DNA of 64,000 nucleotides, taken from positions 1,318,001 to 1,382,000 of the forward strand of contig NC_010001.1 in assembly GCF_000018685.1 (NCBI RefSeq), read 5' to 3'. Under the pieces are notes generated by a model. It searched no databases and was not told the origin of the DNA. It saw nothing but the letters and a program-made list of their open reading frames with translations. Below are positions 36,865-45,889 of the stretch, one piece after another. Each line of letters begins with the position of its first letter. The stretch's first letter is position 1. Both the position numbers and the translations under genes were made by a program. The stretch comes from Lachnoclostridium phytofermentans ISDg (GTDB taxonomy: Bacteria; Bacillota; Clostridia; Lachnospirales; Lachnospiraceae).

Positions 36865-39051
36865 ATGATAAGAGGTAAAAAGAGAGTAATTGCAATGGCG
36901 GTATCTTTATGGGTTGTCGTAGCCATGCTATTTACTAGTGTACCTGGACCTTTGGGGTCAATAATAGGTACAAAAAGCAGTACAAAGGTACAAGCTGCTG
37001 AGAAATTTTCAACGAAATTAGAAGCAGAGAATGGAAAGATGACTGGTACTGTAACGGTAGCCACTACAAGGCCAGGGTATAGTGGAACTGGATATGTCAC
37101 CGGTTTTACTCAAAACAGCAGTAATTCCTGGTCAACTTCTGTAGTGATTCCGACAACTGGTCACTACACATTTACAATCCGAAGTGCTGCAGATAGTTAT
37201 AAAGAAAATTATCTTTATATTAATGGTACACAAGCTGGAATTATTTATAGTACAGGTGATGGTAAATGGGGAGATACTGTCATCGAAAGCGTATACTTAG
37301 AGGCTGGAACTATCACTTTATCCGTAAAGGAAAATTGGGGTTGGTTTGACCTAGATTACATTGCAATTGAGGCGGGAAGTGGTGTTGATAACTCTGTTTA
37401 TCAGAAGGCAACGTCTACTCTAGTAAACCCGAATGCAAATGAAAAAACAAAGAATATTATGGCATATCTAAAGAGTATCTACGGGAAAAAGACTTTAGCA
37501 GGTCAGTCCTGTACGTTAAACGCAAGCACTGAAATTGAAGCACTTTATAAAGCAACTGGAAAATATCCTGCAATTCGTATGCTTGATTTAATCTTTTGTT
37601 CTCCAGCAAGCGACTGGCATTCCACAGGAGAAGTTGATTTGGCACTTGACTGGGATAAAAAAGGAGGACTAACGACATTTCAGTGGCATTGGCATGCTCC
37701 AAAAGGTGGTGCATCTTTTTATACCGATAAAACATCATTTGATTTATCCAAAGCAGTAACATCTCAAAATATCAGTAGATTGCCATTGGCAGATGTAAAA
37801 GCATTGTATGATTCGGGTAAGATTTCTGAAGAATGTTATCTGATGGTTCGCGATATCGATGCAATCTCTGGCTATCTAAAGCAATTACAAGATGCCGGTG
37901 TCACAGTTCTTTGGAGACCGCTTCATGAAGCGAGTGGCGGTTGGTTCTGGTGGGGCGCTGCCGGAAAAGATCCATACCTTTGGTTATATCGCCTCATGTT
38001 TGATCGCCAGACGAATTATCATAAATTAAACAACCTAATATGGGTATGGAATGGACAGGATGCAGCTTGGTATCCAGGTGATGCCTATTGTGATATCGTA
38101 GGAACTGATATTTATGCTGATAATCGCAATTACAGTGCACAAACAGCTCAATTTAATAAAACAGTAAATTATGCGAATGGAAATAAAATGGCAGCTCTTA
38201 GTGAAAATGGTGTAATGATTGACCCAGCTTTGATGACGAGAGACAATACCTTCTGGTTATGGTTTGCAGTATGGTATGGAGATTTCCTTATCGATTATTC
38301 GGGCAACCTAAATGGAACATATACTGAGGCTTCTATGGTGAAAAAGGTTTATAACAGTAATGAGGTGATAACCTTGGATAAACTACCTAATTTTAATGGA
38401 ACAACTCCAACGGTAACACCAACACCAACACCAACAGTTAAGCCTACAGTAACGCCAACAGTAACACCGACGCCAACAGTTAAGCCAACGGTAACGCCAA
38501 CAGCAACACCGACAGCAACACCGACACCAACAGTTAAGCCAACAGTAACACCTACACCAACGGTTACACCATCAGTAACACCAATTCCAGGTAGTTTTAC
38601 TCTTTCTTTAACCAATACAGGTAATAACAATCTATCAACAAACACAATAAATGCTGATTTTAAGATTAAACATGAGAAAGGAAGCGATATAGATTTATCT
38701 AAGCTAGTGATTCGTTATTATTATACGAAGGAGGGAACTGCGAAGGAGAACTTCTATTGTGATACTGCTGCAATGCAATTAAATAAAGATCCATGGTACA
38801 TTCCATATACATCGGTAGTTAATGGAACCTTTAACTCAATGGCGGTACCAAAAACAAAAGCAGATTCGTATCTTGATGTATCGTTTAACACAACTGATAA
38901 ATTATCCGCGGATTCTACCTTTATAGTGAATATCAGATTTACGAAGAGTGATTGGAGCTTGTATAACCAAGAAAATGATTATTCTTATGGAGATAGTACA
39001 AAAGTTGTTGTGTACTATAATGGTAAGTTGGTACTAGGTGTGGAGCCATAG
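36865..39051 (+). CDS. Secreted beta-mannanase: CBM35-GH26-CBM3
   Basis: A 728-residue enzyme. Signal peptide about 1-45; CBM35 about 48-170 (KLEAENGKMTG, GYVTGF, WFDLDYIAIE). The GH26 catalytic domain spans about 180-515, with the acid/base Glu in WRPLHEASGGWFWWG and the nucleophile Glu in ALSENGVM. A Thr/Pro linker follows, then CBM3 from about 575 to the end (YYYTKEGTA, WYIPYTSV, TKSDWSLYNQENDYSYGD). It should hydrolyse beta-1,4-mannan in plant walls, with CBM3 anchoring it to cellulose and CBM35 to mannan or related sugars. Free secretion is likely: no dockerin or sortase signal is visible. Confidence 0.94.
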   Translation: MIRGKKRVIAMAVSLWVVVAMLFTSVPGPLGSIIGTKSSTKVQAAEKFSTKLEAENGKMTGTVTVATTRPGYSGTGYVTGFTQNSSNSWSTSVVIPTTGHYTFTIRSAADSYKENYLYINGTQAGIIYSTGDGKWGDTVIESVYLEAGTITLSVKENWGWFDLDYIAIEAGSGVDNSVYQKATSTLVNPNANEKTKNIMAYLKSIYGKKTLAGQSCTLNASTEIEALYKATGKYPAIRMLDLIFCSPASDWHSTGEVDLALDWDKKGGLTTFQWHWHAPKGGASFYTDKTSFDLSKAVTSQNISRLPLADVKALYDSGKISEECYLMVRDIDAISGYLKQLQDAGVTVLWRPLHEASGGWFWWGAAGKDPYLWLYRLMFDRQTNYHKLNNLIWVWNGQDAAWYPGDAYCDIVGTDIYADNRNYSAQTAQFNKTVNYANGNKMAALSENGVMIDPALMTRDNTFWLWFAVWYGDFLIDYSGNLNGTYTEASMVKKVYNSNEVITLDKLPNFNGTTPTVTPTPTPTVKPTVTPTVTPTPTVKPTVTPTATPTATPTPTVKPTVTPTPTVTPSVTPIPGSFTLSLTNTGNNNLSTNTINADFKIKHEKGSDIDLSKLVIRYYYTKEGTAKENFYCDTAAMQLNKDPWYIPYTSVVNGTFNSMAVPKTKADSYLDVSFNTTDKLSADSTFIVNIRFTKSDWSLYNQENDYSYGDSTKVVVYYNGKLVLGVEP
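38405..38585. repeat. Low-complexity Thr/Pro linker repeat
   Basis: Imperfect tandem repeats of ACACCAACACCAACAGTTAAGCC-like units encode TPTPTVKPTV linker peptides between GH26 and CBM3. Confidence 0.85.
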
Positions 39052-39114
39052 TTATTTACTAGTTGATTCTTTTTTCACATTGTGGTATATAATAATATAA
39101 ACTTAATAGTTTAA

Positions 39115-39390
39115 AGGCGTTGAAAAGAAGAGTAGACAGATTTATGCTTTTACAGAGAGCCCTCGGAAGCTGAGAATGGGTGAAGTCAGAATTTGTTGAA
39201 CATGGTCTTGGCGCTGCGTACCGACTAAGAATTTCTATTCTTATAGGCAGTACAATACTATCGGTAAATCATTTCTTGCCCGTAGTTAACGAGACTTATA
39301 TCGCGAGATATAGGTAAATTTGGGGTGGTAACACGAAGCATATGCTCTCGTCTCCGAAAATATATTTTTTCGGAGACGAGGGCTTTTTTT
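39115..39390 (+). ncRNA. T-box leader, probable methionine specificity
   Basis: T-box landmarks in order: GAAGAGTAG at 39127-39135 (AGTA side of stem I), AGAGAG at 39154-39159, GGGTGAAG at 39178-39185, and the box TGGGGTGGTAACACG at 39321-39335. A strong terminator follows: GCTCTCGTCTCCGAAAA (39344-39360) with 39367-39383, then T7. The likely specifier codon is AUG at 39202-39204 within GAACATGGTC, which fits the methionyl-tRNA synthetase gene downstream. Uncharged tRNA-Met should allow read-through. Confidence 0.9.
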
Positions 39391-39463
39391 ATCCAAATTG
39401 TTTATGACACACAATTTGAGAATGCTTTGTGTTATTAAATCAAATAGAAATGAGGTTTAGAAT

Positions 39464-40208
39464 ATGAAAATACTAATTGGAGGTGCATGGCCATATGCAA
39501 ACGGTTCACTGCATATCGGTCATCTGGCGGGATTATTACCAGCCGACATTATAGCCCGTTACCATAGGGCAAAAGGCGATGACGTATATTTTGTATCGGG
39601 TAGTGATTGCTTCGGTACACCTGTAGCTATTAGAGCAAAACAGGAAAATCGTACACCACAGGAAATTAGCGACTTTTATCATAATGAATTCTATAAGTGC
39701 TTTCTTAAGCTAGGATTTAGTTACGACTTATACGGCAAAACATCATCTATACAACACCAGGACTTTGTGAAAGACTTCCACAGTAAAACGTATAAAAGTC
39801 CATATATTTATGAAAAGTCCGTTCCACAGGCGTTTTGCGAAAATTGCAATGCCTTTCTTGCCGATCGCTTTGTCAAATTTGCGAGATGCTTTGGATGAAA
39901 TTTTTGAACTAGTATGTTTTGGGAACAAATATTTTGACACAGAGAAGCCATGGAATACAAGGAGTAACGATGTTGAAGCTTGCAAAAATACTATATTTAA
40001 TTGCGTTCAATTTATTGCTAACCTATCCGTTCTACTTGCACCCTTTCTGCCGTTTTCCTCTGAAAAAGTATGCAGATGGCTGAGCCTTGATACACTTTGG
40101 AAACCGCAGTTTATTGAAGGCGGCTTTATAATCCCCAAAACAGAAATCCTATATGAGAGGTTAGATAAGAAGATTGTAGAGGATGAATTAAATCGTCTGA
40201 AGCAATAG
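39464..40208 (+). pseudogene. metG: Methionyl-tRNA synthetase remnant with internal deletion and frameshift
   Basis: The first part (39464-about 39870) encodes the start of class I MetRS: MKILIGGAWPYANGSLHIGH with the HIGH motif, up to CENCNAFLADRFV where the zinc/knuckle insertion begins. The sequence then jumps to LSNLRDALDEIFELV and KYFDTEKPWN, the anticodon-binding helical region, in another reading frame, ending at 40208. Roughly 270-300 residues are missing, including the KMSKS loop, and the frames do not match, so no active enzyme is possible. A functional metG must exist elsewhere. The intact T-box upstream shows it was once a regulated gene. Confidence 0.9.
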
Positions 40209-40249
40209 AATTATAAGAATTAAAGCGAAACAATAGAATTATAAGAATT
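40203..40249. repeat. Short direct repeat after the metG remnant
   Basis: CAATAGAATTATAAGAATT occurs twice, at 40203-40221 and 40231-40249 (28-bp period, at the stop codon of the remnant). Confidence 0.8.
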
Positions 40250-40289
40250 TTAAGCGACAGATTATAAGTTGAATTTTATGAGTTTTACT

Positions 40290-40340
40290 AAGAAGGTCTT
40301 TTGCATACTATTATAGTATAAAGCGAAAGACCTTCTTAAT
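40290..40340 (+). terminator. Terminator downstream of the metG remnant
   Basis: AAGAAGGTCTTT (40290-40301) pairs with AAAGACCTTCTT (40326-40337); ATACTAT/ATAGTAT forms an inner stem. A weak T-rich tail follows. Confidence 0.8.
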
Positions 40341-40469
40341 TTTAAAAAAATTTTCATAGAGCGAGTTTTTTTATTATTGTAAAAAGCCTTATTTATTGTA
40401 TTATTTGTACTAAATTACAAGAAAGTTAAAGTATGAGAATAAAATATTGTGCAATATTTAAAAATCTCA

Positions 40470-40498
40470 TTGCAAATATTACTAATATATGGTAATAT
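40470..40498 (+). promoter_or_regulatory. Promoter of the sugar ABC importer operon
   Basis: TTGCAA at 40470-40475, 17-bp spacer, TAATAT at 40493-40498. The operator palindrome begins 10 bp after the -10, over the expected transcription start. Confidence 0.7.
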
Positions 40499-40507
40499 GT
40501 AATCAGA

Positions 40508-40547
40508 TTGGTAACGATACCGGTAACATTACCGACATCGTTACCAA
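40508..40547. promoter_or_regulatory. 40-bp operator palindrome, LacI-family type
   Basis: TTGGTAACGAT (40508-40518) is an exact reverse complement of 40537-40547. The centre CGGTAACATTACCG (40521-40534) is a second palindrome on the same axis. GGTAAC-type half-sites recur. The position over the transcription start implies repression, most simply by the LacI-family protein encoded at 43911. Confidence 0.8.
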
Positions 40548-40681
40548 TTAGGAGACTTTTTCACAACAATAAAGGTTAAGGGGGGATGGAATTTAAGAAA
40601 TCATGGATAGGTTCTCATCTGTTATTGTTTTGAAAAGCCAGAAATAACAAGTTCAAAAATATAGGAGAGAGAGGTATTTTT

Positions 40682-42004
40682 ATGAAAAGAAAATTAATTA
40701 GTATCTTGTTATGTTTAAGCTTATGTATGGCTTTTTTTGCAGGTTGTAGTAAGCAAGACTCCAAGGGAAAAGTTTATTATCTAAGCTTTAAACCGGAATC
40801 CGATGAGATTTGGAAAGAGATTGCTAAGGCTTATACCGAAGAAACCGGTGTTGAAGTTGTTGTGAAAACAGCTGCAGCTGGTACTTATGAGCAAACATTA
40901 AAAGCAGAGATTTCTAAGAGTAATGCACCTACCTTATTTCAAATCAATGGACCTGTTGGATATCAGTCTTGGAAGGATTATTGTCTTGATTTACAAGGTA
41001 CTGATCTTTATAGCTGGCTCCTAGATAAAAGTTTAGCTGTATCTTCTGGTGATGGTGTTTATGGTATTCCATATGTGGTTGAGGGTTATGGAATTATTTA
41101 TAATGATGCAATAATGCAAAAATACTTTGCTTTGTCTAATAAGGCAGTTACCATCTCTTCTGCAGCTGAAATTACAAACTTTAATACACTTAAGGCAGTA
41201 GTTGAGGATATGACTGCTAAGAAGGCAGAACTTGGAATTGAAGGTGTCTTTGCTTCCACTTCTTTTGCTCCAGGTGAGGATTGGAGATGGCAGACACATT
41301 TAGCCAATTTACCAATCTATTATGAATTTTTAGATAAGAAGGTGTCAGATGCTGATACTATCGATTTTACATACTCTGATAATTATAAGAATGTTTTTGA
41401 TTTATACATAAATAATTCCTGTACGGATAAGGGAGTGCTTGGAAGTAAAAGTGTTGCAGATTCTATGGCTGAATTTGCACTTGGAAAAGTTGCAATGGTC
41501 CAGAATGGTAATTGGGGTTGGGGACAGATTAATGGTGTAGAAGGTAACACAGTAAAAGAAACGGATGTAAAATTTCTACCGATCTATACTGGAGTAGCAG
41601 GGGAAGAAAAGCAAGGATTATGTACTGGAACAGAGAACTTCTTCTGTATTAACAGCAAAACCTCAAAAGCTAATCAAGAAGCATCCATTGCCTTTATTGA
41701 ATGGCTTTATAACTCTGAAAAAGGAAAAGACTATGTTACAAATAAGTTAGGTTTTATCGCTCCATTCTCAACTTTTAAGGAAAATGAAAAACCAACAGAT
41801 CCATTAGCAAAAGAAGTACTCCGCTATATGTCTGACACAAGTAAGGTATCCGTTGCTTGGAATTTTACTGCATTTCCAAGTCAGGCATTTAAGGACTATT
41901 TTGGCTCCAGCTTATTACAATATGCTCAGGATAAAGATACTTGGCAGGATGTAAAGGATTCCGTAATTAATTACTGGAAATTAGAAAAAGAGGCTACAAA
42001 GTAA
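40682..42004 (+). CDS. Sugar ABC importer substrate-binding lipoprotein (CUT1)
   Basis: The 440-residue protein has a lipoprotein signal peptide with FFAGCSKQ (lipid Cys near residue 22). It has the extracellular solute-binding fold of family 1: WKEIAKAYTEETGVEV near the start, GKVAMVQNGNWGWGQ in the middle and IAFIEWLYNSEKGK near the C-terminus. It is followed by two permease genes but no ATPase, as is usual where one shared MsmK-type ATPase serves several importers. The ligand cannot be read from sequence; an oligosaccharide is likely. Confidence 0.9.
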   Translation: MKRKLISILLCLSLCMAFFAGCSKQDSKGKVYYLSFKPESDEIWKEIAKAYTEETGVEVVVKTAAAGTYEQTLKAEISKSNAPTLFQINGPVGYQSWKDYCLDLQGTDLYSWLLDKSLAVSSGDGVYGIPYVVEGYGIIYNDAIMQKYFALSNKAVTISSAAEITNFNTLKAVVEDMTAKKAELGIEGVFASTSFAPGEDWRWQTHLANLPIYYEFLDKKVSDADTIDFTYSDNYKNVFDLYINNSCTDKGVLGSKSVADSMAEFALGKVAMVQNGNWGWGQINGVEGNTVKETDVKFLPIYTGVAGEEKQGLCTGTENFFCINSKTSKANQEASIAFIEWLYNSEKGKDYVTNKLGFIAPFSTFKENEKPTDPLAKEVLRYMSDTSKVSVAWNFTAFPSQAFKDYFGSSLLQYAQDKDTWQDVKDSVINYWKLEKEATK

Positions 42005-42013
42005 AAAGGGACG

Positions 42014-42046
42014 AAAGGGTGAGGCAATCATAAGTCTCACCCTTTT
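42014..42046 (+). terminator. Intercistronic hairpin after the binding-protein gene
   Basis: AAAGGGTGAG (42014-42023) pairs with CTCACCCTTT (42036-42045). Placed between the binding protein and permease genes, it probably attenuates read-through or protects the upstream mRNA so the binding protein is made in excess. Confidence 0.7.
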
Positions 42047-42063
42047 AAAGAAGGAGAAGGTTT

Positions 42064-42906
42064 ATGCAAAAATCTATGAAAAAATATATGGTCATATTTG
42101 CATTACCCACAATTATTGCATTTGCAATCGCATTTTTCATACCGTTTATTATGGGAATCTATTTATCCTTTACGAAGTTTACTACTGTTACCAATGCTCA
42201 GTGGGTTGGGTTAGAGAATTATAGAAAAGCATTTTCAAATGCTGATTTTGTGAATGCATTTTTATTTACTGGAAAATTCACAATCGTATCAGTCATAACC
42301 ATCAACCTTTTCGCATTTGCACTTGCGTTACTATTAACGAGAGGAATTCGAGGCACTAATTTGTTTCGAACTGTTTTTTTTATGCCAAACTTAATCGGAG
42401 GTATTGTACTCGGTTATATCTGGCAGTTAATCATCAATGGAGTATTGGCTAACTTTGGTGTTGATATCACGTATGATGCAAAGTATGGTTTTTGGGGTTT
42501 GGTAATCCTGATGAATTGGCAGCTAATTGGGTATATGATGATAATATATATCGCAGGTATTCAAAACATACCAGGGGAACTTATTGAGGCAGCGAAAATT
42601 GATGGTGCAAGACCAAAACAGATACTCGGCAAAATTACAATTCCATTAGTTATGCCTTCTATCACAATTTGTTCCTTTTTAACATTAACAAATTCTTTTA
42701 AGCTATATGATCAGAATTTAGCATTAACCGCAGGAAAGCCAGGAAGGTCAACCTCAATGCTTGCTCTTGATATTAGTAATACCTTTTATAATAGAAATGG
42801 CTGGGAGGGCGTTGGACAGGCAAAAGCAGTGTTATTCTTTCTTATGGTCGCAGTAATTGCACTGATTCAGTTAGTCATAACAAGACGTAAGGAGGTAGAG
42901 CACTGA
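42064..42906 (+). CDS. Sugar ABC importer permease 1 (MalF-type)
   Basis: A 280-residue membrane protein with six helices and the coupling EAA motif IEAAKIDGARPKQILGKITIPLVMPS at about residues 178-203. FTKFTTVTNAQWVGLENY in the N-terminal third is typical of CUT1 permeases. AAGGAGAAGG gives the ribosome site. The stop overlaps the start of the second permease. Confidence 0.92.
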   Translation: MQKSMKKYMVIFALPTIIAFAIAFFIPFIMGIYLSFTKFTTVTNAQWVGLENYRKAFSNADFVNAFLFTGKFTIVSVITINLFAFALALLLTRGIRGTNLFRTVFFMPNLIGGIVLGYIWQLIINGVLANFGVDITYDAKYGFWGLVILMNWQLIGYMMIIYIAGIQNIPGELIEAAKIDGARPKQILGKITIPLVMPSITICSFLTLTNSFKLYDQNLALTAGKPGRSTSMLALDISNTFYNRNGWEGVGQAKAVLFFLMVAVIALIQLVITRRKEVEH

Positions 42907-43769
42907 TGAGAAAGTCTAACGATGGGCATGAATCAAACACTATGCCGAAAATTCATAAAGTAATCTTAACATGTTTCCTTACTCTCCTCTCTTTATTGTT
43001 TTTATTTCCAATCGTTATTGTATTCTTAAATTCTTTCAAAGGTAAGTTTTTTATCAGTTCGGCACCTTTTAGTTTTCCGACCAAAGAAACATTTGTTGGT
43101 CTTATTAACTACACCCAAGGCTTGGAAAAAACAGGGTTAAATCAAGCATTTGCTTGGTCTTTATTTATTACAATTTCTTCGGTAACGGTTATTGTCCTCT
43201 TAACTTCGATGACAGCTTGGTACTTAACTAGAGTGAAAAGTAAGTTTACGTCTGCAATGTATTACTTATTTGTGTTTTCCATGATTGTACCATTCCAAAT
43301 GGTAATGTTTACGATGACTAAGATTGCGGATATGCTGAATCTTTCAAATCCTATTGGTATCATACTTATTTATCTTGGATTTGGTTCTGGATTATCTGTA
43401 TTTACTTTTGGCGGATTTATTAAATCTGTGCCGATTGCTGTGGAAGAAGCAGCTATGATCGATGGATGTAATCCGATACAAACTTTTTTTCGTGTTGTAT
43501 TTCCGATATTAAAACCGACTTCAATTACGGTAGCGATATTAAATACAATGTGGATATGGAATGATTATCTACTTCCAAGCCTAGTTCTTGGTACCGATTT
43601 TCAAACGATTCCTATCGCAATTCAATCACTAAAGGGCGGTCATGGCTCGATTGATATGGGTGTTATGATGGCGATGTTAGTGCTTGCGATTTTACCAATT
43701 ATTATTTTTTACTTATTGTGTCAGAATTATATTATTAAGGGAGTAGCTGCAGGAGCTGTGAAGGGATAG
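42906..43769 (+). CDS. Sugar ABC importer permease 2 (MalG-type)
   Basis: A 287-residue partner permease with six helices, EAA motif VEEAAMIDGCNPIQTFFRVVFPILKP and the C-terminal end QNYIIKGVAAGAVKG, typical of MalG-type subunits. Its ATG overlaps the previous stop (ATGA-type), giving tight coupling. AGGAGGTAG lies inside the preceding gene. Confidence 0.92.
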   Translation: MRKSNDGHESNTMPKIHKVILTCFLTLLSLLFLFPIVIVFLNSFKGKFFISSAPFSFPTKETFVGLINYTQGLEKTGLNQAFAWSLFITISSVTVIVLLTSMTAWYLTRVKSKFTSAMYYLFVFSMIVPFQMVMFTMTKIADMLNLSNPIGIILIYLGFGSGLSVFTFGGFIKSVPIAVEEAAMIDGCNPIQTFFRVVFPILKPTSITVAILNTMWIWNDYLLPSLVLGTDFQTIPIAIQSLKGGHGSIDMGVMMAMLVLAILPIIIFYLLCQNYIIKGVAAGAVKG

Positions 43770-43910
43770 AAAGTAATATTATAGAATGAAAAGGCTATCC
43801 GAGTATTTTTGTATCTTACAGGGGATTGAATTTAATATCGCTTATTGTTATAATTAGTATAATAATGTAAAAATGCTAGTTTGTACATTGAAGAGTAGAG
43901 GGAATATTAG

Positions 43911-44948
43911 ATGGAAACAATTACAATTAAGGATATCGCCAAACTATGTGGTGTAGGAGTAAGCACCGTATCGAGAGCAATTAACAATCATCCCGATATA
44001 AATAATGAAACAAAAACGATGATAATAAATACGATTAAGCAATATAACTATGTACCTAATAACAGTGCAAGAAACTTAAAGCGAGTAGAGGCAAAGGCTA
44101 TTGCTATCTTGGTGAAAGGCATCACGAATCCTTTCTTTTCTAGTATGATAAAAGTTATGGAAGAAGTGATTGAAGAAAAGAAATATTCTCTGGTGCTTCA
44201 TCATGTGGAAGGCAACGAAGACGAAGTAGATGTTGCACTTGAGTTAGTTAAGGAAAAACGATTACGTGGTATTTTGTTTCTTGGAGGTTACTTTACTCAT
44301 ACAGAAGAAAAATTACGTCAGCTTAATGTACCATTTGTGATAAGCACTATTAGCGCAACCGGATGCGTGGAACAGCAGATGTACTCCTCTGTATCAGTGG
44401 ATGATTTTGAAGAAAGTTATAAGATGGTACAGTACTTATGTGAATTAGGTCATAGAAACATTGCAATCTTAGCTTCTAGAGAAGAAGATAGAAGTATTGG
44501 AAGACTTCGACTTGATGGTTATATGAAAGCACTGAGCGATCATAAGATACCGTTTCGCAAGGAATTGGTGCTACCTATGGATACTTCTATTGAAGAATAT
44601 TCCATGAAAAACGGATATGTAGTAATGAAAGAATTCTTACAAAAAAAGATTCCTTGCACAGCGGTTTATGCGATTGCAGATAGTCTAGCAATTGGAGCTT
44701 GTAGAGCGATTCTTGAGTCTGGCAAGAAAGTACCAGAGGATTTCTCTGTTGCTGGATTTGACGGGATTGAAGCAGCTAGATTTTATAGTCCCTCGATTAC
44801 AACGATAGAACAGCCAGTTGAGGATTTAGCAAGGGAGTCTATTAGTACCTTGTTTGAAATGATAAAAAATAAAAATCACCATGTGCATAAGATATTTAAA
44901 GCGAACCTTATAATTAGAGAGTCAACTGGAAAACCAACCTGTCTTTAA
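43911..44948 (+). CDS. LacI-family transcriptional regulator of the sugar importer
   Basis: A 345-residue regulator with HTH TIKDIAKLCGVGVSTVSRAINN at residues 3-24 and hinge NNSARNLKRVEA. The sugar-binding domain follows, with GITNPFFSSMIKVMEE and PEDFSVAGFDGIEAARFYSPSI. The ATTAG-type sequence before the start gives only a weak GAGGGAATATTAG ribosome site. It lies 141 bp after the second permease and is the natural candidate to bind the operator at 40508. Confidence 0.9.
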   Translation: METITIKDIAKLCGVGVSTVSRAINNHPDINNETKTMIINTIKQYNYVPNNSARNLKRVEAKAIAILVKGITNPFFSSMIKVMEEVIEEKKYSLVLHHVEGNEDEVDVALELVKEKRLRGILFLGGYFTHTEEKLRQLNVPFVISTISATGCVEQQMYSSVSVDDFEESYKMVQYLCELGHRNIAILASREEDRSIGRLRLDGYMKALSDHKIPFRKELVLPMDTSIEEYSMKNGYVVMKEFLQKKIPCTAVYAIADSLAIGACRAILESGKKVPEDFSVAGFDGIEAARFYSPSITTIEQPVEDLARESISTLFEMIKNKNHHVHKIFKANLIIRESTGKPTCL

Positions 44949-44978
44949 CAGTGAAGAAGTTCGTTAGGAGGCGATCGT

Positions 44979-45560
44979 ATGATGATTGGAAAAGAAAATA
45001 GTAAACAAAAATCACTTCGTATCTTATATGGTTTAGGTATTACAATACTATCAGCGTTACTGGTTTTACTGTGTACCTGGGGATACCTTGAGAACAAATG
45101 GACGGCGAATCCTTCTATATGGAAAATGCCCCTTCTTGGTATCTTAGGTATCATCGTAGTACTTGATCTTCTTATCTTTGTATTGTTCGATGTAATTAAT
45201 AAAAATATTAGAAAGATAATGGCTAAGGAAAAAGAAGTCGAAGCAAAACTTATTTCGAAGTCTAGTTACCCTTACACTACGCAAAAAGCTATGGTTACAA
45301 ATAGTGCTGGTGGGCGTTCTAATGTAGATTTAAGCCACACGTTTTCAGGTATCAAATATGAAGTACTCTTTCAATTACGAGATGGAAAAATGCTAACCTT
45401 TATCGTTTCGAAACAGTTTTATGATACATTACAGGAAGGAACGGAAGGTAAACTGCATTATAAAGGAAAGAATCTGATTGGATTTTTAAATGGAAATATA
45501 AGTGTTCAAAACGGAGAGGAAAAGAAGGGATTTGTTTCTTTCGCTGATGATTTTAAATAA
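44979..45560 (+). CDS. Two-helix membrane protein with DUF2500-like domain
   Basis: The 193-residue protein has membrane segments at about 12-30 and 46-66. A soluble domain follows at about 80-185: EAKLISKSS, FSGIKYEVLFQLRDGKMLTF and GTEGKLHYKGKNLIGF resemble the DUF2500 pattern (strand, F-L-DG, G-G-L-Y-G-F). Function unknown. A GGAGGCG site precedes adjacent ATGs at 44979 and 44982. It follows the LacI gene by 30 bp but is unlikely to be part of the sugar system. Confidence 0.7.
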   Translation: MMIGKENSKQKSLRILYGLGITILSALLVLLCTWGYLENKWTANPSIWKMPLLGILGIIVVLDLLIFVLFDVINKNIRKIMAKEKEVEAKLISKSSYPYTTQKAMVTNSAGGRSNVDLSHTFSGIKYEVLFQLRDGKMLTFIVSKQFYDTLQEGTEGKLHYKGKNLIGFLNGNISVQNGEEKKGFVSFADDFK

Positions 45561-45577
45561 CGAATATAACAATAAGA

Positions 45578-45614
45578 AAAGGTATCTCCCGTATAATGGG
45601 TGATACCTTTTTTT
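45578..45614 (+). terminator. Terminator after the DUF2500-like gene
   Basis: AAGGTATC-CCC pairs with GGG-GATACCTT and is followed by T7. Confidence 0.88.
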
Positions 45615-45889
45615 GCACTGATCGTTATCTATTGATGAGGTGTTACAAACAAATCTCCAATGCGAGCCTCCTTTTAAGTTATCTGGACATGCCTTAACTA
45701 AAAGCGGAGATCGAAATTAAGAAATGATATGCTTATGTTAACAGCAAACATTCAAGAATTTGCATAGATTTTTATAGTTATGGAAATTATAGAGAATAAA
45801 AAGGACTATTGTAATTAGTAACGTTATTTTGCTAAAGCCCTTTTGAAATACCATGAAGTGCGAAAGACCGCACAGATATGAGGTGAAAC
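45615..45889. other. Intergenic region with nested inverted repeats
   Basis: ATCTCC (45653-45658) can pair with GGAGAT (45706-45711), enclosing TTTTAAGTTA (45672-45681) with TAACTAAAA (45695-45703). No open frame. Possible structured leader of the U32-like pair, or part of an old repeat. Confidence 0.3.

Noticed and set aside
38349..38645. Minus-strand open frame of Val/Gly repeats opposite the mannanase linker
   Set aside because: It is the antisense of the Thr/Pro linker repeat; no ribosome site and no plausible protein character.
40593..40634. Possible 15-codon leader peptide (ATG GAA TTT onward) before the sugar importer
   Set aside because: The G-run abuts the ATG, so ribosome spacing is poor, and there is no attenuator-like hairpin following it.
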